Assembly (NCBI RefSeq): GCF_003448965.1
Contig: NZ_QRGC01000040.1
Span: 1-35,127 of the forward strand
Length of the DNA: 35,127 nt
DNA from: Oceanicella sp. SM1341
GTDB taxonomy: Bacteria; Pseudomonadota; Alphaproteobacteria; Rhodobacterales; Rhodobacteraceae
Direction: 5' to 3'
A program made the position numbers and the translations under genes. Below, one piece after another: positions 24,853 through 32,165 of this stretch (positions are counted from its first letter, which is position 1; each line of letters opens with the position of its first letter). The notes beneath the pieces were generated by a model, which did no database searches, was not told the origin of the DNA, and worked only from the letters and a program-made list of their open reading frames with translations.

Positions 24853-26085
24853 TCACACCCCGGGGCGGTTGCGGCGCAGGGCGGCGGCGGTGGCCCAGAG
24901 GATGGCGAGGTCGAGCCAGAATCCCGCCTCGCGCCGGTAGCGCGCGTCGAGCCGCATGCGCTCGGAATAGGGCAGCGCCGAGCCGCCGGAGACCTGCCAG
25001 AGCCCCGAGAGCCCGGGCCGGCAGGCCTGGTAGGCGGCAAAGCCCGGGGCGGCGGCATAGGCGCGGTCGGCCGGGTAGCCCGGCTCCTCGGGCGCGATCA
25101 CCGGGCGGGGGCCGACGAGGCTCATCTCGCCGCGCAGCACGTTCACCAGCTGGGGCAGTTCGTCGAGGCCGAAGCGGCGCAGCACCCGGCCGATGCGCGT
25201 CACCCGCGGGTCGTGCGCCAGCTTCTGGTGGCGCGCCCATTCGGCCCGGGCCGCGGGGTCGGCGGCCAGCAGCGCCGCGAGGCGCCCGGCCGCGTCCACC
25301 TGCATGGTGCGGAACTTCAGGCAGCCGAAGCGCCGGCCGGCGCGCCCCACCCGCGACTGCACGTAGAACACCGGGCCGCCGGCAAGGGCCAGCGCCAGGA
25401 CGGCCGCCAGCATCAGCGGCGCTGCCAGCACCAGCCCGGCCAGCGCCCCGGCGATGTCCATGCCGCGCTTGAGCGGCGCCGAGACCCAGGGCGAGGCCGG
25501 CGCCACCTCCGCCTCCCGGGTGAGGGCGGGAAACAGGAAGGCGCGCGGGGCCCCCGCCCCCTCTCCTGCCGGCAGCAGCGGCGGCAGCGGCGCGGGCCGG
25601 CTCTCCGCCGGCCGGGGCCGGGCGGCCGCGGGCCCCCGCAGCGGGTGCAGCCGCGCCCGGGCCCGGGCGAGCAGGGCAAGCGGCACGAAGCCCCCCCAGG
25701 CCAGCGCCGCGGCCAGGCCCTCGGGCGGGGTTTCCGCCGCCCAGAGCAGCAGCAGGCTCCACAGGCCCAGCAGCCCGGCCATGCCGGTGACACCGCGCAG
25801 CTCCTCCGGCAGCGCCAGCCCGGCGCGGTAGAGCCCCGCCAGCCGCGCCAGGACCGGCACGCAGGCCAGCAGCGCCAGCGCCGCCGGGGCCGCGGGACCG
25901 CCCGCCAGCCCGCAGGCGAGCGCCGGCAGCGCCCCGGCCGCGACATCTCCGAACATCAGCAGATGCGCCCGGCGCCCGTCCTCCGCGGCCGCGGCCCCGG
26001 GCGCGGCAAGCGGCGGAAGGACCGGCAGCGGCTGCAGCGCGCCGCGCTCTTCGAAGCCGGGCCATTCAAGGCCGTGATCGCGCAT
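24853..26085 (-). CDS. Undecaprenyl-phosphate sugar phosphotransferase (initiating transferase)
   Basis: A 410-residue polyisoprenyl-phosphate hexose-1-phosphate transferase that loads the first sugar onto the lipid carrier and so starts repeat-unit assembly at the membrane. The N-terminal half has about four short hydrophobic helices (45-140) and a Pro/Ala-rich linker. The C-terminal catalytic domain (about 205-410) begins at PLKRGMDIAGALAGLVL, a reentrant helix, and contains FGCLKFRTM, LRRFGLDELPQLVNVLRGEMSLVGPRP with its Asp-Glu pair, and PGLSGLWQVSG. The ATG at 26085 has GGGAAGGGG upstream. It is transcribed alone from the AT-richer stretch near 26130-26200. The sugar cannot be read from sequence. 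Confidence 0.93.
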   Translation of the reverse strand: MRDHGLEWPGFEERGALQPLPVLPPLAAPGAAAAEDGRRAHLLMFGDVAAGALPALACGLAGGPAAPAALALLACVPVLARLAGLYRAGLALPEELRGVTGMAGLLGLWSLLLLWAAETPPEGLAAALAWGGFVPLALLARARARLHPLRGPAAARPRPAESRPAPLPPLLPAGEGAGAPRAFLFPALTREAEVAPASPWVSAPLKRGMDIAGALAGLVLAAPLMLAAVLALALAGGPVFYVQSRVGRAGRRFGCLKFRTMQVDAAGRLAALLAADPAARAEWARHQKLAHDPRVTRIGRVLRRFGLDELPQLVNVLRGEMSLVGPRPVIAPEEPGYPADRAYAAAPGFAAYQACRPGLSGLWQVSGGSALPYSERMRLDARYRREAGFWLDLAILWATAAALRRNRPGV

Positions 26086-26225
26086 TCTCGCCCCCTTCCC
26101 GTCACCCCGGGCGGCCTCCCGGGCGGGCCGGCCGGACTGCCGTCACTAAGGACAGATCAAGGTAAACAGAGTGCTAATCGCCCTTGCCGCCGCCGGAGGC
26201 TCCGCTGGCGCGGCCGCACGAAACC
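26086..26225 (-). promoter_or_regulatory. Probable promoter region of the sugar transferase gene
   Basis: This interval between the hairpin array and the sugar transferase start has an AT-richer patch at about 26140-26180. I see no clear -35/-10 pair. Confidence 0.4.
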
Positions 26226-26408
26226 GGCACCCCCGGAACATCCGGTGCCCGGCAACAAGGATGGTGCCCCCGGGCACCCCGAAGGCCCGGGCACCATCAG
26301 AAAGGCGCCTCCGGAGTATCCGAAGGCCCGAGCTGAAAAAATGGCGCCTCCGGAATCTCCGGAGGCCCGAGCTGAAAAGATGGCGCCTCCGGATATTCCG
26401 GAGGCGCC
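26226..26408 (-). terminator. Array of tandem terminator-like hairpins
   Basis: At least five consecutive hairpins lie downstream of the minus-strand gene at 26470. The strongest is GGCGCCTCCGGA-TAT-TCCGGAGGCGCC (26382-26408), then GCCTCCGG/CCGGAGGC (26346-26366), an imperfect version (26304-26327), and ATGGTGCCC/GGGCACCAT (26261-26297). On the minus strand the first three are each followed by a T run (TCTTTTC, TTTTTTC, TTTC). The first three share a 39-bp spacing. Confidence 0.7.
26306..26408. repeat. 39-bp tandem repeat, 2.6 units
   Basis: Units begin CGCCTCCGGA at 26306, 26345 and 26384. Each contains a hairpin followed by CCCGAGCTGAAAA. The loops differ (GTAT, ATCT, TATT) while the arms are kept, as expected for a selected structure. 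Confidence 0.9.
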
Positions 26409-26418
26409 GGGGGGGGGG
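26409..26418. repeat. Homopolymeric G tract (10 G)
   Basis: Ten G residues directly abut the strongest hairpin of the array. Confidence 0.85.
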
Positions 26419-26469
26419 CCTGCCTGCCGGCGAGACGCACCGGCCGCGGCAGGCTCAGGCAGAGCGGCC

Positions 26470-27315
26470 TCAGGCCAGGCGGCGGTGCAGCGCGCCGGTG
26501 GCCGAGTTCACGTAAGCCTCGCCCACCGCGATCACGCCGGCGGCCGCGGCGGCGGCATCGTCGGCGTAGCTGGGCAGCGAGGAGAGGTCGAGGCGCAGCG
26601 CCGCCCCCACCCGGTCGAGCTTCAGCCCGCCGTCGGCATGGGCATAGATGCGCGTGGCGCCGCCCTCGTTCTCGGTGGTGGTGCCGGCGAAGGAGATGCA
26701 GTTCTGCACCCCGCGCGCCGAGATGTGGATGGCCGCCGCCTGGTCGGTCACCCCGCTGGTGGGCAGGGGCGAGACATAGATGCCCCAGGCGTGGTTGCAC
26801 GAGCCGGTGCCCAGCGTCACGTCCTCGGTCTTGAGCGCCATCACGTGGTTCACGTGGCCCGAGGAGGTGATCTCGGCCTGGGCGCGCACGCCGTAGAGCG
26901 AGCCGAAGCTGCCGCCGTTGCCGCTGCCGCTGTAGCGGGCGCGGCCCCAGATGCCCATCAGCGTGTTCATCAGGCCGGTGTTGGTGGCCTCGCCGATGGC
27001 GCGCACCGCCCAGACATCGCCGCCGCCCTGCTGGGTGGAATTGTAGCGCGCCGTCACGTCCATGCCGCCGTACTGGCCCGAGCCCGCGGCCGAGGGCACG
27101 GCGTTCATGAACACCTGGGAGCACAGGTTGAGCCCGCTCGCCCCCGAGGGGTTCTGCTGGATGTGCAGCGCATAGGCCGGCGTCTCGGTGCCCAGGCCCA
27201 GGTTGCGGGTCTTCGACCAGAACTGGCTGGTGGTGTAGGTGAATCCGAGCTCGGCGGAAACCGCCGGCCCGAGAACGGTGGCGAGTTCCTCTGCCACATC
27301 GGCAACTTCGACCAT
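26470..27315 (-). CDS. Phage-virion-like protein (tail fibre/spike type)
   Basis: A 281-residue protein rich in Gly, Ser, Thr and Ala. It contains GLGTETPAYALHI (about 39-51), a phrase common at the start of phage tail-fibre and intramolecular-chaperone-like domains, then beta-strand-rich sequence, and ends in SSLPSYADDAAAAAAGVIAVGEAYVNSATGALHRRLA, which resembles a C-terminal cap often seen on phage structural proteins. No signal peptide. The ATG at 27315 lies 4 bases after the small gene at 27320-27544. No other phage gene is nearby. It could be a co-opted virion protein or an adhesin-like product tied to the polysaccharide; that is inference from motifs I recall, not from a search. Confidence 0.8.
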   Translation of the reverse strand: MVEVADVAEELATVLGPAVSAELGFTYTTSQFWSKTRNLGLGTETPAYALHIQQNPSGASGLNLCSQVFMNAVPSAAGSGQYGGMDVTARYNSTQQGGGDVWAVRAIGEATNTGLMNTLMGIWGRARYSGSGNGGSFGSLYGVRAQAEITSSGHVNHVMALKTEDVTLGTGSCNHAWGIYVSPLPTSGVTDQAAAIHISARGVQNCISFAGTTTENEGGATRIYAHADGGLKLDRVGAALRLDLSSLPSYADDAAAAAAGVIAVGEAYVNSATGALHRRLA

Positions 27316-27319
27316 GTCG

Positions 27320-27544
27320 TTACTCCGTGAGGGTGATCAGGGCGCCCTGGTGGGTGAGCGGCTCGCCATCGAGGCGCAGCGCCGTCTGCGGCACCGGGTC
27401 GGGCCAGGTGAGCCAGAGCCCGCCGAGCGCGAGCGGCTGGCCGTTCAGGCGCAGCACGTCGCCGGGCAGCGGCGGCGGGCCGCCGGCCGGAAACAGCCGC
27501 GGCGGCGCGGCCGCGGTGAGCGAGAAGCCGAAGGCGATCATCAT
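27320..27544 (-). CDS. Small protein with an internal duplicated motif, partner of the virion-like gene
   Basis: A 74-residue protein with two related halves: LRLNGQPLALGGLWLTW (about 31-47) and LRLDGEPLTHQGALITL (about 56-72). Each half should form a pair of beta strands. I recognise no family. The ATG at 27544 has GGGAGGGCGGG upstream, and the stop is 4 bases before the start of the virion-like gene, so the two are translationally linked. Its symmetric, compact form would suit an assembly or connector role for that protein, but this is inference. Confidence 0.68.
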   Translation of the reverse strand: MMIAFGFSLTAAAPPRLFPAGGPPPLPGDVLRLNGQPLALGGLWLTWPDPVPQTALRLDGEPLTHQGALITLTE

Positions 27545-27773
27545 GCGCCCGCCCTCCCGCCGGAACCCCGGGGCCGGGAGACGCCCCCGCAGGCCGGGAA
27601 CGTCAGGCGCGATGACAGGCGGAAAGAGACTGGACTGGACAAAATACGGGCCCCGGGGCTGCAATAAACCGGCTTCATGCGAATACGTCTCAAATATCAG
27701 CAATTCTTTATTAAAAGGTTTATGAGTTCTGTTCAGGGGACAGGAAACGCAGAACCACGGGAGAAGGCCGCGC
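27545..27773. promoter_or_regulatory. Divergent promoter region
   Basis: 229 bases between the small gene (minus) and the GT4 gene (plus). The part 27660-27730 is AT-rich in an otherwise GC-rich region and probably holds both promoters. I cannot assign boxes. Confidence 0.45.
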
Positions 27774-29270
27774 ATGTCCGCCCCCCGGCGCAGAAATCCG
27801 GATGCCGATCCGCCCCCCCGGGCCAGGCCGCTGCAGGTGCTGGTGGTGACCCCGCTGGGCCCCGGCGGCCGGGGCGGCATCGACCGGATGACCGACACGC
27901 TCGCCGCCGCCCATGCCGCCCGGCCGGTGCCGGGGCTGCGGCTGCGCTTCGCGGTCTCGCGCGGGCCGGGGGCGCTCGCGCTCTCGCCCCTCCACCTCGC
28001 CGCCTGCCTCGCGCGCCTGCTCGCCCTGCGCCTCGCCGGGCGGGTCGACCTCGTGCACGTGAACCTCTCGGGCGGCGGCTCGATCGCGCGCAAGCGGCTG
28101 GTCTGCGGCCTCGCCCGCGCCCTCGGCCTGCCTTACGTGGTCCAGCTGCACGGCTCGCGCTTCCGCCAGGACTGGGCGGCCGCCCCGCCGCGCCGGGCCG
28201 CCGCCATCACCGCCCTGTTCGAGCGCGCCGCCGCGGTGCTGGTGCTCGGCCGGGCCTGGGAGGCGCATCTGCGCGCCCGCGCGCCCCGCGCCCGGCTGCA
28301 CGTGCTGCCCAATGCCACCCCGGCACGGGCCCCGACCGCCCCGCCCGGGGCCCCGCCCGTGCGGCTGCTCTTCCTCGGCCGGGTGGGGGCGCGCAAGGGG
28401 GTGTGGGAGCTGATCGACGCCCTCGCCCGCCTGCCCGCCAGCCCCGCCTGGGAGGCGGTGATCGCCGGCGACGGCGCGCTCTCCGAGGCCCGCGCCCGCC
28501 TCCGCGCCGCCGGGCTGGAGGCCCGGGTCTCCCTGCCCGGCTGGCTCGGCCCCGAGGCGGTGGAGCGCGCGCTCGCCCAGGCCCATGTCCTCGTGCTGCC
28601 CTCGCATGACGAGAACCTGCCGATGTCGGTGATCGAGGCCATGGCCGCCGGGCGCGCCATCGTCGCCACCCCGGTGGGCGCGGTGGAGGACATCCTCCTG
28701 CCCGGCGAGACCGGCCTTCTCGTGCCCCCCGGCGACACCGACGCCCTCGCCGCCGCCCTCGCCCGGCTCGTCGCCGAGCCCGACCTGCGCGCCCGGCTCG
28801 GGCAGGCCGCCCGCGCCTTCCACGCCCGCCATCTCGAGATCGACGGCTGCCTCGCCCGGCTCGCCGCCATCTGGCGCGCGGCCGCCCTGCCCCGCGCACC
28901 CCGGCCCGCCCCCGGGCCTTCGGCGGGCGCCCCCGCCGCAGGCCTCCCGCCCCTGCCGGGCGACACGGCCGGCCCCGCCATCCCCCCTGCGAACCCCGCA
29001 CCCGATCGGCGCGCGCCCCTTCCCGGGCCGACTCCCCGGGCCAGCGCGGGTGCCTCCGGCCAGCTCGCGCCCCTTCGGGAGCCGCCTTCCCTCGGGCCCG
29101 CGAAGCCCGTTTCCGAAGCGATGGCGCTCCTTCGGGATTCCCTTCCGACACCCCTTCGGGGTGATGCACCCCCACCCCCGCCGCAGCCCCGCATCACCGC
29201 CCATGTTTCGCGCGCGAAACGCTTCGCCCATCCCGTCGCCCGGTCCCGGCCGGCAGAGCCGCGCCGATGA
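27774..29270 (+). CDS. Family 4 glycosyltransferase with a repeat-rich C-terminal tail
   Basis: A GT-B-fold retaining glycosyltransferase of 498 residues. The core (1 to about 375) shows LQVLVVTPLGPGGRGGIDRM, VDLVHVNLSGGGS, RLLFLGRVGARKGVWELIDAL, and the donor-site E-x7-E element in HDENLPMSVIEAMAAGRAIVATPVGAVEDIL, ending in the usual PPGDTDALAAALARL. The last ~120 residues are Pro/Ala-rich and unlike the family; their DNA contains several TTC(G)-loop hairpins (for example CACCCC-TTC-GGGGTG at 29149-29163) and the 16-bp palindrome. The ATG has GGAGAAGG upstream. The stop overlaps the heparinase start as ATGA, so the tail frame is used. The tail looks like sequence gained from repeats. Confidence 0.9.
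   Translation: MSAPRRRNPDADPPPRARPLQVLVVTPLGPGGRGGIDRMTDTLAAAHAARPVPGLRLRFAVSRGPGALALSPLHLAACLARLLALRLAGRVDLVHVNLSGGGSIARKRLVCGLARALGLPYVVQLHGSRFRQDWAAAPPRRAAAITALFERAAAVLVLGRAWEAHLRARAPRARLHVLPNATPARAPTAPPGAPPVRLLFLGRVGARKGVWELIDALARLPASPAWEAVIAGDGALSEARARLRAAGLEARVSLPGWLGPEAVERALAQAHVLVLPSHDENLPMSVIEAMAAGRAIVATPVGAVEDILLPGETGLLVPPGDTDALAAALARLVAEPDLRARLGQAARAFHARHLEIDGCLARLAAIWRAAALPRAPRPAPGPSAGAPAAGLPPLPGDTAGPAIPPANPAPDRRAPLPGPTPRASAGASGQLAPLREPPSLGPAKPVSEAMALLRDSLPTPLRGDAPPPPPQPRITAHVSRAKRFAHPVARSRPAEPRR
29205..29220. repeat. 16-bp palindrome GTTTCGCGCGCGAAAC, copy 1
   Basis: A perfect palindrome within the 3' end of the GT4 gene, 47 bases before the heparinase start. Confidence 0.95.
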
Positions 29271-31408
29271 GGCCGGGATGGATGCTGCGCCGGCTGGCCT
29301 CGATGTCGCCGGCCGAGGTGGCGCACCGGCTGCGCGAGGCCGGACTGAAGCACTCCGCCCGCCGGCTCGAGGGCTGGGAGCGCCACCGCGGCCCGGCCCT
29401 CGAGCCGCCCGACGCCCCGGCCCTGCGCTGCCTCCACGAAGCCTCCCCCGCCCTGCGCGCCGCCATCGCCGAGGCCGCCACCGCCACGCTCGAACGCCCC
29501 TTCGAAGCCCTCGGCCGGCGCTGGCCCGCCCCCGGGCCGGGCCCGGCCTCGCCGCAGCACAGCTTCGCCACGGACGCGCCCCCCCGCGCGCCGGGCGGCG
29601 GCCTCTCCTCACCCGGAGCACCCGCCGCGGCCGGCCCGGGGTCACCCGGCACCGGCCGCGCCCCGGCGCCGCCGCCTGCCGATGCCCGCGCCACGGGCGC
29701 CTCCCCCGCGCAGAGCCCGCCCCCGGACGCCCGGCTCCCCGGACCGCCCGGGGCGGAGGACGGCGCCTTCCCCCCCGGGCTCTGGTCGCTCGACCCGGTC
29801 TCGGGCCGGCACTGGCCGCGGCACTGGTGCTTTGCCATCGACCACCGCCACGCCCCCGGCTTCGGCGACGTGAAATACCTCTGGGAGGTGAACCGGCTGC
29901 AGATGCTGCCCGCCCTCGCCGCCCATCACGCGCTCACCGGCGCGCCGGAGGCGCTGGCCGGGCTCGAGGCCGCCCTGCGCGGCTGGCACGCGGAAAACCC
30001 GCCCTGGCGCGGGCTGGCCTGGTCCTCGGGCATCGAGCTGGCGCTGCGGGTGATCTCCCTCGCCCCGGTGGCGCAATGGGCTGGGGCGGCGCTCTCGCCC
30101 GCCGCCGCCGCCTGCCTGCGCGAGATGCTCTCCGCCCACCTGTTCTGGCTGCAGCGCTTCCCCTCGCGCTTCTCCTCGGCCAACAACCACCTCGTGGCGG
30201 AATGCGCCGGGCTCGTCACCCTCGGCACGCTCTGGCCCGCCCTGCCCGGCGCGGCGGAGGCCGCCAGCCGCGCCCATGCCGGGCTCTGCACCGCGCTCCT
30301 CGCCCAGATCCTCCCCGACGGCGCCCCGGCCGAGCAATCGCCCTCCTACGGCGCCTTCACCACCGAGCTCGGCCTGTTCGTCCACCGGCTGCGCCCCCTG
30401 CCCGGCCCGGTGCGCGCCCGGCTCGACGCCTTCGCCCGCTTCATCCGGGCCGCCGACCTGCCCCTGCCCGCCCTCGGCGACGATGACGAGGGCCGCGTCC
30501 TCACCCTCGGCCCGCCCGAACCGGGCCCCGCCCACGCCCGCTCCGTCGCCGCCTGCGCGGCACTGCCCGGGGCGGGCCACGACACCGCCGCCCCGGACGC
30601 CGCCCCGGACGCCGCCGCCCGGCCGCCCGGCAACGCCGCCTTCCGCGCCCTGCTGCTCGGCGCCCCGGGCAGTGCCCTGCCGCCAGCGGCCCCGGGCCTC
30701 GCCGTCTTCCCCGAAGGCGGGCTGAGCCTGCTGCGCGCCGGCCGGATCGCCCTCAGCCTCGACCACGGGCCGCTGGGCTATCTCTCCATCGCGGCACACG
30801 GCCATGCCGATGCGCTCTCGCTCACCCTCGCGGTCGACGGCGCGGCGGTGCTCGTCGACCCCGGCACCTGGGCCTACCACGCCGGCGGCGGCTGGCGGGA
30901 CTGGCTGCGCTCCACGCCCGCGCACAACACGCTCAGCATCGCCGGCGGCAACCAGAGCCGCATCACCGGGCCGTTCAACTGGGGCCGGCACGCGCGCAGC
31001 CGGCTCGTGAGCGCCCGGGCCGAACCGGCGGAACTGCTCGCCGAAACGGACGCCTGGCGCCGCCGGCACGGCTGCCTGCACCGCCGGCGCATCCGCCTGC
31101 TGCCCGAGGGTCTCGAGATCCGCGACAGCCTGCCGGGCGCGCGGCCGGGCCTGCCGGTCTCGCTCACCTTCCAGCTCGCGCCGGGCTGCGAGGTCGCCCT
31201 CTCCCCCACCGCCGCGAGGGTGAGCCGCGACGGCACCTCCCTGCTCACCCTCACCTTCCCCCCCGGCTCCCTGCGCGCGCCCTGCGGCGCGGCGGGCCCC
31301 GACGGCGGCTGGGTCTCGCCCCGTTTCGGCGCGCTCCTCCCCGCCCCGCGGCTGGTCTGGAGCGGGGCATCCGGCGCCGATATCACCACCCGGCTGACGC
31401 TCGCCTGA
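29267..31408 (+). CDS. Heparinase II/III family protein
   Basis: A 713-residue protein with the two-part layout of heparinase II/III-like polysaccharide lyases: an N-terminal helical toroid (GDVKYLWEVNRLQMLPALAAHHAL, IELALRVISLAPVAQW, FSSANNHLVAECAGLVTLG) and a C-terminal beta-sandwich (SIAAHGHADALSLTLAVDGAAVLVDPGTWAY, STPAHNTLSI). NNH and HGHAD contain the His and Asn residues of the family's active site. Residues 88-170 are a Pro/Ala/Gly-rich insert. No signal peptide is seen, as is usual for such proteins in exopolysaccharide clusters, which may trim or modify the polymer or act on uronic-acid chains. It is co-translated with the GT4 gene. The stop codon overlaps a 32-bp palindrome. Confidence 0.9.
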   Translation: MRPGWMLRRLASMSPAEVAHRLREAGLKHSARRLEGWERHRGPALEPPDAPALRCLHEASPALRAAIAEAATATLERPFEALGRRWPAPGPGPASPQHSFATDAPPRAPGGGLSSPGAPAAAGPGSPGTGRAPAPPPADARATGASPAQSPPPDARLPGPPGAEDGAFPPGLWSLDPVSGRHWPRHWCFAIDHRHAPGFGDVKYLWEVNRLQMLPALAAHHALTGAPEALAGLEAALRGWHAENPPWRGLAWSSGIELALRVISLAPVAQWAGAALSPAAAACLREMLSAHLFWLQRFPSRFSSANNHLVAECAGLVTLGTLWPALPGAAEAASRAHAGLCTALLAQILPDGAPAEQSPSYGAFTTELGLFVHRLRPLPGPVRARLDAFARFIRAADLPLPALGDDDEGRVLTLGPPEPGPAHARSVAACAALPGAGHDTAAPDAAPDAAARPPGNAAFRALLLGAPGSALPPAAPGLAVFPEGGLSLLRAGRIALSLDHGPLGYLSIAAHGHADALSLTLAVDGAAVLVDPGTWAYHAGGGWRDWLRSTPAHNTLSIAGGNQSRITGPFNWGRHARSRLVSARAEPAELLAETDAWRRRHGCLHRRRIRLLPEGLEIRDSLPGARPGLPVSLTFQLAPGCEVALSPTAARVSRDGTSLLTLTFPPGSLRAPCGAAGPDGGWVSPRFGALLPAPRLVWSGASGADITTRLTLA

Positions 31409-31439
31409 GCGGGGTGTTTCGCGCGCGAAACACCCCGCT
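31408..31439. terminator. 32-bp perfect palindrome at the end of the heparinase gene
   Basis: Arms of 16 bases are perfectly complementary, starting AGCGGGGTG and centred on CGCGCGCG. TTT follows on the plus strand. It lies between convergent genes and should stop transcription in at least the plus direction. Its centre is copy 2 of GTTTCGCGCGCGAAAC (31416-31431). Confidence 0.75.
31416..31431. repeat. 16-bp palindrome GTTTCGCGCGCGAAAC, copy 2
   Basis: Copy 2 is the core of the longer palindrome, immediately after the heparinase stop. Confidence 0.95.
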
Positions 31440-31484
31440 TTCGGCACACCCCATGTGGCGCGCAAAAGGGCGGGATTTGTCCTC

Positions 31485-32165
31485 CTATAATGCGCGATGG
31501 GTTCCCGTATCGAGGATTTCGGCCGGGGAACAGCGCCCCTGTCGGGGAGGGGCAGGCCCCTCCGCCTCCAGGGTCGCGTCGGGCCCTTGCGGTCCCTCCC
31601 GCCCGGGGGCGCCCGGCCGCGCCCCGGAGAGGGCGCGGCGAGCGCCGAGCGGGGGCTCGATGCCCCCCGAGGCGCTGCCTGCGGGGAGATGTTTCGCGCG
31701 CGAAACATCGGCGTCGGGGCGGTGGCGATAGGCGGCGGGATCGATGTCGCGGCGGCGGATGGTGGCGGGCTGGCCGGCGACGAGGCAGCGCGGCGGCACG
31801 TCCTCGCGCACCAGGGCATTGGCGGCCACCACGGCGCCGGCGCCGATCTCGACCGGGCCGAGCAGCTTCGCGCCCGCCAGCACCACCGCCCCCGCCCCGA
31901 GGCGCGGCGCGCCCGGGCCGCGGCCGTTGCCGCCCAGCACCACGTGCACGCCGAGCTCGCAGCCCGGCCCGATCTCGGCGGCGCCGTTCACCACCAGGCC
32001 GAGGCCGGAATGGTGCAGGAACACCCCCTCCCCCAGCCGCGCCCGGCCCGGCAGGGCGGCAGCGAAGGCGAGGCGGATCAGCCCGTCGATCAGCCGCGAG
32101 GCGCCCCGCAGACCGCGCCGGTGGCAGGCATGCGAGAGCCGGTGCAGCCGCAGGATCGCCTGCAT
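31485..32165 (-). CDS. Serine acetyltransferase-like hexapeptide protein with C-terminal extension
   Basis: A 226-residue left-handed beta-helix acyltransferase. Imperfect hexapeptide repeats run from about 45 to 135 (LGEGVFLHHSGLGLVVNGAAEIGPGCELGVHVVLGG, then GAGAVVLAGAKLLGPVEIGAGAVVAANALV) with a catalytic-type His in FLHHSG. It resembles serine O-acetyltransferase relatives common in polysaccharide loci, which probably acetylate sugars. The fold should end near VAGQPATIRRR (about 142); the remaining ~80 residues are atypical and their DNA includes palindrome copy 3. Start and flippase stop share one base (TGATG), so translation is coupled. The TAG stop falls within a TATAAT sequence. Confidence 0.85.
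   Translation of the reverse strand: MQAILRLHRLSHACHRRGLRGASRLIDGLIRLAFAAALPGRARLGEGVFLHHSGLGLVVNGAAEIGPGCELGVHVVLGGNGRGPGAPRLGAGAVVLAGAKLLGPVEIGAGAVVAANALVREDVPPRCLVAGQPATIRRRDIDPAAYRHRPDADVSRAKHLPAGSASGGIEPPLGARRALSGARPGAPGREGPQGPDATLEAEGPAPPRQGRCSPAEILDTGTHRAL
31691..31706. repeat. 16-bp palindrome GTTTCGCGCGCGAAAC, copy 3
   Basis: Lies within a 22-bp perfect palindrome (31688-31709) inside the 3' part of the acetyltransferase-like gene. Confidence 0.95.

Noticed and set aside
31486-31491. Perfect TATAAT on the plus strand
   Set aside because: No -35 partner at a suitable distance and no plus-strand gene follows; it overlaps the acetyltransferase stop.
29205-31706. Identification of the 16-bp palindrome as a standard parS site
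   Set aside because: The half sites match, but the centre is GCGCGC instead of ACGT, which changes half-site spacing by two bases; no parA/parB gene is present. Kept only as a resemblance.
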